Shown here: piece by piece, positions 1 through 4,805 of the stretch
Numbering within the stretch: the stretch's first letter is position 1
Layout of the letters: every line of letters begins with the position of its first letter
Assembly: GCA_003557065.1 (NCBI GenBank)
Contig: PWPS01000030.1
Coordinates: 1 to 5,658 of the forward strand
Reading direction: 5' to 3'
Length of the DNA stretch: 5,658 nt
Source: Candidatus Nealsoniibacteriota bacterium
GTDB taxonomy: Bacteria > Patescibacteriota > Minisyncoccia > Minisyncoccales > PWPS01
Position numbers and translations under genes: made by a program
The notes under the pieces: model-generated
Told to the model about the DNA's origin: nothing
Seen by the model: the letters and a program-made list of their open reading frames with translations, nothing else
Database searches by the model: none

Positions 1-1
1 T

Positions 2-32
2 AAAAAAAACTTTCTGTAAAGGAAAATTTACA
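2..32 (-). terminator. Possible weak terminator after the Mur-like gene
   Basis: On the minus strand, directly after the stop codon, TGTAAA (27-32) can pair with TTTACA (15-20) around a 6-nt loop. GAAAG and a run of eight T (2-9) follow. The T-run is good but the 6-bp stem is nearly all A/T, and the expected dcw genes should continue further left. This may be a leaky or attenuating signal, or chance in AT-rich DNA. Confidence 0.25.
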
Positions 33-623
33 TTATCTTTCTATTTTCCTTGTTAAACTGACAAAATTAAATCCTAAAAGGACCCCTGCTCCCAAAGCCG
101 CAGTAGTGGTAGAAACGGCCTCTTTCCCCAATTCTTTTTTAAGCCAGACCGGAATACTACTTCCATCATAGTTTATCTTGAAATTTATACTATCACCTTT
201 GGTTATATCACTTATGTGAAAATCCGCACTTTTTTTAGTTCCGTAGCTAAGATATCCGGCTAATCGTTTTCCCGGAATTTTTCCTTTGTTTTCATGATCA
301 ACAATCAGGCTCCCACTCCTTTTTAAAAGCGCCGCCAGCTTTCTTTCTCTTGTAGAGTTTTTAGAATTCACTACCATTATCACTTCACTGAATAAGTTGA
401 AAAACTTTTCTAATTTTTCCATTTCAAAATCCCGATCTTCCAAAACAAGAACCTTCTGACCAATTAAAAGTAATCTACCGAATCCACCGGGCAACTCATC
501 TATCTTTTTCACCCTTGAAAAGCTTTTAATTAAATTAAAAGTAAAATCAGTAATCTCGTCTGATTTTCTTCCGGAGACAAAAACCAATTTTACTCCTCTC
601 CACTTCAATAGTTTACCTACCAT
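33..623 (-). CDS. Mur-ligase-like protein lacking a P-loop and C-terminal domain
   Basis: This 196-residue protein occupies the place of murE/murF in the dcw order, 2 nt after ftsI. Its last third matches the pattern at the end of a MurF-type central domain: YGTKKSADFHISDI (127-140), then INFKINYDGSSIPVWLKKELGKEA (146-169), and an Ala/Gly helix TAALGAGVLLGF (174-185). KVLVLE (57-62), MVVNS (83-87) and LIVDHEN (106-112) may correspond to the usual Mur strands. Where GxxGKT/S should be, the sequence is FVSGRKSDEIT (15-25), so no ATP-binding loop is visible. The chain stops where the C-terminal Mur domain would begin. It may be a degenerate or repurposed Mur ligase, a truncated gene, or a half-protein completed by a neighbour outside the window. 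Ligase activity is not supported. The family link is inferred from pattern alone. Confidence 0.6.
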   Translation of the reverse strand: MVGKLLKWRGVKLVFVSGRKSDEITDFTFNLIKSFSRVKKIDELPGGFGRLLLIGQKVLVLEDRDFEMEKLEKFFNLFSEVIMVVNSKNSTRERKLAALLKRSGSLIVDHENKGKIPGKRLAGYLSYGTKKSADFHISDITKGDSINFKINYDGSSIPVWLKKELGKEAVSTTTAALGAGVLLGFNFVSLTRKIER

Positions 624-625
624 TT

Positions 626-2296
626 TTATTCTCGGACATAGTCCGGTGGTATTTGCTTGTAATCAATTATATATTTCGCCAAATCTCTAAACACCGGCAC
701 AACCGAAACCTCGGCAGTCGGGGCTTGCGGTCTCTCCATTTTAACCAAAATAACAAATTCTGCACGCAATGGCCCGTAACCGATAAAACTCTGAATGGTT
801 TCGCGTGAATACCCTCTTCTATTTTCACCTAAAAGGGACCATGGAATCTGTGCCGTTCCCGTTTTCCCCGCAATATAATATCCCGGAATCTGTGCTCTTC
901 GGGCAGTTCCATCTTCTACCGTACTTATGAGCATCGACGTAATTTTAGTAGTCGTCCCGGAACTTAAAACACGTCTTTTCCTATCCGGTTCGGGATTAAA
1001 ATTTCTTGCAACATAAGGCGTAATAAGCTCTCCACCGTTTGCAAGGGTAGAAAATGCTGAAACCAGTTGAATCGGTGTAATTTTAATACCCTGTCCGAAA
1101 GAAGCATTTGCCAAATTTACATCATATCCCTCTTTGAAAGATAGGTTCTCCGAATAAACTTCACCCTGAAGATCGATTCCGGTTCTTTCAAAAAAACCGA
1201 ATTCGGCAAGGTAATCCATAAAAACGCTTTTCTCCATTCTTTGCTGGACAAAAACCATTCCGGTATTTATCGATCGCTCCATAACTTCTCTCATATCGAC
1301 TTCTCCAAAAGCTCTTTGTCCGTAATTCCTCAAGGTGTAACCACTAACAATTTCATACCCCTTGTCGTAATAAGTCGTTTGTGGCGTAACAACATCTTCT
1401 TCTATTGCCATCGCCATAACAATCGGCTTAAACACGGATCCCGGTTCGAACAAGGACTGTATGGAATCATTTTTAAATGTAGCAATATCCGCTTCCCTAT
1501 AGTTATTGGGGTCATAGGTAGGATAATTTGTCATAGCGATTATTTCTCCCGTATTCGGATTTGCAACTATTATCGTCCCGGAAACGGCATTTAATCTTTC
1601 AACCGACTCTTCAAGGAGCCTTTCCGCCATAAACTGTATATTATAGTCAATGGTAAGATCAATACTCATCCCCGATTTGGCTGAGTCTTCCATTATTATG
1701 CTTCCACCGGGATTTCTCCATCCTTCCCTTACTCCACCCATGCCCCGTAAAAGATCTTCATAATATCCCTCAACTCCATATTGACCGATTTCCGATCCTC
1801 CAACGAAGCCGACTACATGAGATGCCAATTGACTTTGAGGATAAAATCGAATGCTTTCTTCACGCAAATGTATTCCTGAAAAATCCAATTGCGATATTGC
1901 GGAAATCTCCTCATCGGATAACTGCCTTTTTAAAACTTCAAAAGAACTGTCTCTTTCCATTCTGAGAAAGATTGAATCTTCATCAATTTCCAATATATCA
2001 CTCAAAGCAGCTGCAACAGCTGCTTTGTCTTCTTCCTCTCTCAATATTTCTCTTGGAGAAATATAAACCTTTTGCCAGCTTCTATTTATAGCTAAAGGAA
2101 TCGACTCATTGTCTTTATTTACGGCAAATATACTTCCTCTTCCCCCTTCAACTTCTTGCCTGATTCTTTGCTGTCTTTCAGCCTGAGAAACCCAATGGTC
2201 AGCTTCCGCTATCTGAACCACATAAAGCTTGTGAATTAACAATCCGGCCAAAAGAAAAACAAAAACAAGGAGTAGATTCAGTCGCGTTTTACTCAT
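626..2296 (-). CDS. ftsI: FtsI / PBP2-type peptidoglycan D,D-transpeptidase
   Basis: This class B penicillin-binding protein cross-links peptidoglycan outside the membrane, most likely at the septum with FtsW. The 556 residues comprise a transmembrane anchor (7-26), a PBP-dimer/pedestal domain (about 50-200, with RGSIFA at 53-58 and FYPQSQLASHVVGFVG at 151-166), and a transpeptidase domain. The domain has all three active-site motifs: SxxK as SVFK (nucleophile S287, K290) in EPGSVFKP, SxN as SIN (342-344), and KTG at 478-480 in AGKTGTA. No PASTA domains follow; the chain ends shortly after the catalytic fold (IIDYKQIPPDYVRE). Position after rsmH and ftsL favours FtsI over an elongation-type PBP2. 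The start is ATG at 2294-2296, 3 nt after ftsL, and the stop lies 2 nt before the next gene. The SIN motif has Ile where SSN is frequent, which is compatible with activity. Confidence 0.93.
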   Translation of the reverse strand: MSKTRLNLLLVFVFLLAGLLIHKLYVVQIAEADHWVSQAERQQRIRQEVEGGRGSIFAVNKDNESIPLAINRSWQKVYISPREILREEEDKAAVAAALSDILEIDEDSIFLRMERDSSFEVLKRQLSDEEISAISQLDFSGIHLREESIRFYPQSQLASHVVGFVGGSEIGQYGVEGYYEDLLRGMGGVREGWRNPGGSIIMEDSAKSGMSIDLTIDYNIQFMAERLLEESVERLNAVSGTIIVANPNTGEIIAMTNYPTYDPNNYREADIATFKNDSIQSLFEPGSVFKPIVMAMAIEEDVVTPQTTYYDKGYEIVSGYTLRNYGQRAFGEVDMREVMERSINTGMVFVQQRMEKSVFMDYLAEFGFFERTGIDLQGEVYSENLSFKEGYDVNLANASFGQGIKITPIQLVSAFSTLANGGELITPYVARNFNPEPDRKRRVLSSGTTTKITSMLISTVEDGTARRAQIPGYYIAGKTGTAQIPWSLLGENRRGYSRETIQSFIGYGPLRAEFVILVKMERPQAPTAEVSVVPVFRDLAKYIIDYKQIPPDYVRE

Positions 2297-2299
2297 ATT

Positions 2300-2587
2300 T
2301 TACTTTACTACTACTTCGCTACCAAGAACTTCTATATAACTAACCCTCTCAACCGGCTCAAAGTCTAATTTTTGAGCAACGTTCTCAATTTCAAAGAAAG
2401 AATTACTTTGTAAAAACTGATACTCAAGGGTCTGACTTTCTCTGGAGTAAGCATCTATCTTCTCTTGATATCTCTCTATCAAATAAGTTTCTTCAGTTAG
2501 CGCACTTACTTGATGGACGTAAGAGAAGATCATTACAACAAGAATAAGAGCCAAAAACGCGTAATATACTGTTAAATTCTTCGTCAT
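2300..2587 (-). CDS. ftsL: FtsL-like septal membrane protein
   Basis: This is a 95-residue bitopic protein. A short cytoplasmic end (MTKNLTVYY) precedes one transmembrane helix at about residues 8-25. A polar, coiled-coil-prone stretch follows (about 30-60, rich in Glu/Gln/Leu), then a C-terminal ENVAQKLDFEPVERVSYIEV segment. FtsL/DivIC proteins share this design and the terminal 'A..L.....V.YI' pattern. FtsL forms a complex with FtsB/DivIC and FtsQ/DivIB that activates FtsW-FtsI at the septum. The primary sequence is too diverged to be decisive; the assignment rests on topology plus its place between rsmH and ftsI, where ftsL sits in canonical dcw clusters. ATG at 2585-2587, 3 nt after rsmH; stop 3 nt before ftsI. 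Confidence 0.78.
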   Translation of the reverse strand: MTKNLTVYYAFLALILVVMIFSYVHQVSALTEETYLIERYQEKIDAYSRESQTLEYQFLQSNSFFEIENVAQKLDFEPVERVSYIEVLGSEVVVK

Positions 2588-2590
2588 TTA

Positions 2591-3439
2591 TTATTTTTTT
2601 ATTGCTACTCTTAATATTGCCGACCTTGAAGAAGGATTCTCTTGAATCTCCCCTCCTGCAGGGGTAACTCGAGCTATTTGCTCAAGCCCACTACCTTCGA
2701 AAAATTTCTCTACCTCCCTATCCTCCAAATAATGGAAGGATATGACCACGATTCTCCCTCCCGGCACAATGATTTCTTTGGCCTGAGAGAGTGCTTCCCT
2801 CAAATTATTTATCTCGGCGTTAACCGTTATTCTTAATGCTTGAAAAGTTCTTGTTGCCGGATTTATTCTTCCTCTTTCGTAATTTTCAGGAACTACCTCT
2901 TTTATCAGTTCAACCAGTCTACCCGTAGTTTTTATCGGACGGGAAGATGCTATCTTTTCCGCTATCGTTTTGGCATATTTTTCATCACTGTAATTCTCGA
3001 TAATTCTTTCAATATCTCCCACCTTCCATTTATTTACGATATCGTAGGCGGTAAGTAATGTATCTTCGTCATAACGCATATCGAGCGGCTCATCTTTTTG
3101 AAAGCTGAAACCCCTACCCGACTCCTTAATATGCCAAGTTGACATCCCGAGATCCATTAACACTCCGGAAACGGGTCCGAAATTAAGCTCTTCAACCGTT
3201 TCTTTCAAAAAAACATAGGATTTATTGACCAAATTCATCCTTTCGGGAAGCGGGTGTAATCTTTCATACATCTTCTTATCCCACTCGAATCCAAGAACTT
3301 CTCCATCCGGAGCATTCCTTTTTAGTATCTCCCGGGAATGACCACCTTCTCCGACGGTACAATCAATAAAGTTCTTTCCCTTCTCAACATTTAAAAGATC
3401 TACTGCTTCTTTTTTTAAAACTGTTATATGCACTCCCAT
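2591..3439 (-). CDS. rsmH: 16S rRNA (cytosine1402-N4)-methyltransferase RsmH
   Basis: RsmH (formerly MraW) uses S-adenosylmethionine to methylate N4 of C1402 in 16S rRNA, in the ribosomal decoding centre. The 282-residue protein has the family's usual features: N-terminal HITVL, SAM-binding motif DCTVGEGGHS (26-35), the acidic strand end GFEWD (50-54), MDLGMS (95-100), GRGFSF..DEPLDMR (108-122), NPATRTFQALR (193-203), SFHYLEDR (234-241), and C-terminal NPSSRSAILRVA (268-279). All key blocks are present and the length is slightly below the common ~300-310. Small deviations are Glu in FEWD, where Asp is commoner, and Tyr in SFHYLED, where Ser is usual. It is the second gene of the dcw cluster, 1 nt after mraZ and 3 nt before the ftsL-like gene, with stop and spacer reading TAATAA before the next ATG. 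Confidence 0.97.
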   Translation of the reverse strand: MGVHITVLKKEAVDLLNVEKGKNFIDCTVGEGGHSREILKRNAPDGEVLGFEWDKKMYERLHPLPERMNLVNKSYVFLKETVEELNFGPVSGVLMDLGMSTWHIKESGRGFSFQKDEPLDMRYDEDTLLTAYDIVNKWKVGDIERIIENYSDEKYAKTIAEKIASSRPIKTTGRLVELIKEVVPENYERGRINPATRTFQALRITVNAEINNLREALSQAKEIIVPGGRIVVISFHYLEDREVEKFFEGSGLEQIARVTPAGGEIQENPSSRSAILRVAIKK

Positions 3440-3440
3440 A

Positions 3441-3872
3441 TTAAACCCCTAATTCCTTCAATCTTTCGGCTATATCACCCACCTCTCCTTCGGTAGCCGT
3501 TTTATAGCTTTCCCATTTATCCTTATCCCAAATTTCCATACGGTTATAAACTCCCGCGATCACTACTTCCTTGTCCAGTCCGGCATATTCTTTCAAATAA
3601 TCCGGAAGTAATATTCTTCCGGAAGAATCCAATTCCACCTCCATAGCTCCCGCAAGCATTACCCTGGCAAAACTCCTGGCATCGGATTGCGCCAAAGGCA
3701 AACTACTTATTTTTCGCGCCAAATCTTCCCACTCATCCATCTTGTATAAGAAAAGACAACCATCCAAACCTCTGGTAACTACTGCCCTACCTTCAAGCTC
3801 ATCTCTAAACTTGGAAGGCACGGCCAGCCTTTTTTTGGAATCTACTTTGTAGCTGAATTCTCCTATAAACAT
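3441..3872 (-). CDS. mraZ: MraZ, transcriptional regulator of the division/cell wall cluster
   Basis: This 143-residue protein has the normal MraZ length and carries two SpoVT/AbrB-like DNA-binding units. The conserved DxxxR signatures are DSKKR at 11-15 and DSSGR at 82-86, each followed by a strand and the turn VPSKFR or LLPDYLKEY. The intervening helix FARVMLAGA (69-77) matches the family's conserved region. MraZ proteins assemble into rings and bind repeated boxes upstream of their own gene. As first gene of the dcw operon it probably represses its own promoter through the repeats at 3879-3947. The ATG at 3870-3872 begins the typical MFIGEFSYKVD start, so the start is secure even though no strong ribosome binding site precedes it (only GGA at -10 to -8). 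The stop lies 1 nt before rsmH. Confidence 0.96.
   Translation of the reverse strand: MFIGEFSYKVDSKKRLAVPSKFRDELEGRAVVTRGLDGCLFLYKMDEWEDLARKISSLPLAQSDARSFARVMLAGAMEVELDSSGRILLPDYLKEYAGLDKEVVIAGVYNRMEIWDKDKWESYKTATEGEVGDIAERLKELGV
3446..3450 (-). promoter_or_regulatory. Shine-Dalgarno-like AGGGG for rsmH
   Basis: Minus-strand AGGGG lies inside the last codons of mraZ, 6 nt before the rsmH ATG (3437-3439), with the mraZ TAA between them. It supports the ATG giving MGVHITVL over the in-frame GTG two codons later. It is the clearest ribosome binding site in the window; most other starts here lack one. Confidence 0.55.
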
Positions 3873-3878
3873 CTAGTT

Positions 3879-3947
3879 TTCCACAGATTTTAATGGTTTT
3901 CCCCACTTTTTTCCACAATCTTCCACATCACTTCCATTCTATCCCAC
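3879..3947 (-). promoter_or_regulatory. MraZ operator: phased GTGGRR repeat array
   Basis: Read on the minus strand, the boxes are GTGGGA (3942-3947, in the promoter spacer), ATGGAA (3932-3937, overlapping the -10), GTGGAA (3921-3926), GTGGAA (3911-3916), GTGGGG (3901-3906), and a separate GTGGAA (3879-3884). The first five repeat every 10-11 bp, one helical turn, and the sixth is two turns further on. MraZ of E. coli and mycoplasmas is known to bind short TGGG/GTG-type direct repeats with this periodicity upstream of its own gene. Autoregulation here is inferred from that precedent and from position. Overlap with the -10 and the leader favours repression. The last box also supplies the only weak Shine-Dalgarno-like GGA near the mraZ start. 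Confidence 0.8.
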
Positions 3948-3964
3948 AAAAAATTCCGTGTCAA
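3936..3964 (-). promoter_or_regulatory. Sigma-70-type promoter of the mraZ (dcw) operon
   Basis: On the minus strand there is a perfect -35 box TTGACA (3959-3964), a 17-nt spacer and a -10 box TAGAAT (3936-3941), one mismatch from TATAAT. The predicted transcription start is near 3929, giving a leader of about 57 nt before the mraZ ATG. There is no extended -10 TG. The promoter begins about 17 nt after the T-tract of the preceding terminator. It is the only strong promoter I see ahead of the five division genes. Confidence 0.85.
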
Positions 3965-3981
3965 CACTATTACCTTAATGT

Positions 3982-4014
3982 AAAAATAAAAAACCCTCTC
4001 TAAAAAGAGAGGGT
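3982..4014 (-). terminator. Rho-independent terminator of the clp operon
   Basis: A perfect 9-bp inverted repeat pairs 3993-4001 with 4006-4014 (ACCCTCTCT / AGAGAGGGT) around a 4-nt loop. On the minus strand it is followed at once by a T-rich tract (TTTTTTATTTTT, 3981-3992). It lies about 30 nt after the stop of the membrane-anchored protein gene and just before the mraZ promoter, so it separates the two transcription units. In the plus direction the downstream tract is poor in T, and no plus-strand gene needs it. Confidence 0.93.
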
Positions 4015-4042
4015 CTTGTTTTAATCTGTTACAATCGCAATT

Positions 4043-4804
4043 CTAGAGCTCTATAAATTCATCGGGAAAATCCACTTCTTTTTCCTCATTAAAGTCAAAA
4101 AAATCAATTTCTAAAATAAAGGTGGGAGAAGATCCCGTGGATATTTTAGAAAAAGGCTGCCCAAGATCGATGTTGCGAGTCAAAGAAACACGGTCTTCAA
4201 TTTCAGCCCTGTAAAGATTCAAATCATCCATGCCCGTGTAAAGAATAGTTTTTACGGAGTCTCTAAATATATTTATTTCAATAGGTGCATCATACTTATA
4301 CATTTTCTTTTCGTCTATTTCCTCCTCTTCCGAAAGCGTCGCCATCTCCCCTTCCGCGACACTGAAATAGAAATCATAATCAAAAGGAAGCGCCAACCAA
4401 GAGCCTCTTGCAGTCTCAATATCCACTCCTCTTTCGCCAAAAAATCCTTCAAGAGTTATTGGTAGACCGTCTTCAGCGAATGATAAGAAAAGCTGGCCGT
4501 CTCCGTAGATGTAGCTTCCTCGCACCTCTTGAGTAGATCCTTCAATTCCGGTAGATAGTTTATAATCACCAAACACTCCTTCACGTCCATAAAAACCATC
4601 TATTTCAAGATCATAAAACCCTTCTCTGGAATCTTCCAAGCTCAATTTCCCCCGAAACCCAAAAGAGTCGGCATTTTTGAAATTATCCACTGTTGCCTCA
4701 ACTCTCTTCTCTTCAATCGGTTTTACTTCAGATGCATAATAAAAGCCAATGATTAAAACGGCAATAACGATTAATTTAAATATCTTTTTTGTTTTATTAT
4801 CCAT
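4043..4804 (-). CDS. Hypothetical membrane-anchored, beta-rich extracytoplasmic protein
   Basis: I do not recognise a named family in this 253-residue protein. It has a short basic N-terminus (KTKK), then one hydrophobic segment at residues 9-24 that would act as an uncleaved anchor or signal. There is no lipobox cysteine. The remainder is acidic, with a clear run EEEEIDEKK at 159-167. It alternates hydrophobic and polar residues in short strand-like units separated by Gly/Asp turns. A GSW motif at 134-136 and a C-terminal pattern DFN...VDFPDEF loosely recall LolA/LppX-like lipoprotein folds; that is inference from pattern only. ATG starts 1 nt after the clp stop (TAA-A-ATG) with no clear Shine-Dalgarno, so translational coupling to clp is likely. 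The gene ends with TAG, the only non-TAA stop seen here, and is followed by a strong terminator, making it the last gene of the clp unit. Confidence 0.85.
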   Translation of the reverse strand: MDNKTKKIFKLIVIAVLIIGFYYASEVKPIEEKRVEATVDNFKNADSFGFRGKLSLEDSREGFYDLEIDGFYGREGVFGDYKLSTGIEGSTQEVRGSYIYGDGQLFLSFAEDGLPITLEGFFGERGVDIETARGSWLALPFDYDFYFSVAEGEMATLSEEEEIDEKKMYKYDAPIEINIFRDSVKTILYTGMDDLNLYRAEIEDRVSLTRNIDLGQPFSKISTGSSPTFILEIDFFDFNEEKEVDFPDEFIEL

Positions 4805-4805
4805 T

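Noticed and set aside
1..32. Continuation of a Mur C-terminal domain in another frame after the stop at 33-35
   Set aside because: One shifted minus-strand frame is open to the edge (NVNFPLQKVFF), but eleven codons are not evidence. The sequence to the left would be needed.
1241..1594. Plus-strand open frame of 117 codons inside ftsI
   Set aside because: It is antisense to a well-conserved transpeptidase gene, has no recognisable motif and is rich in Ile/His/Arg/Asn as expected of a shadow frame.
1851..2066. Plus-strand open frame of 71 codons inside ftsI
   Set aside because: Antisense shadow with low-complexity Ser/Leu content and no ribosome binding site or family resemblance.
2642..3058. 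Two short plus-strand open frames opposite rsmH (2642-2836 and 2840-3058)
   Set aside because: Both overlap conserved RsmH motifs on the other strand and show no protein-like features of their own.
3877..3927. DnaA-box-like sequences (TTTTCCACA at 3877-3885 and 3909-3917, TCTTCCACA at 3919-3927) suggesting an origin
   Set aside because: They are near matches to TTATCCACA, but each is part of the phased GTGGRR array upstream of mraZ. There is no dnaA/dnaN context and no AT-rich unwinding region typical of an origin.
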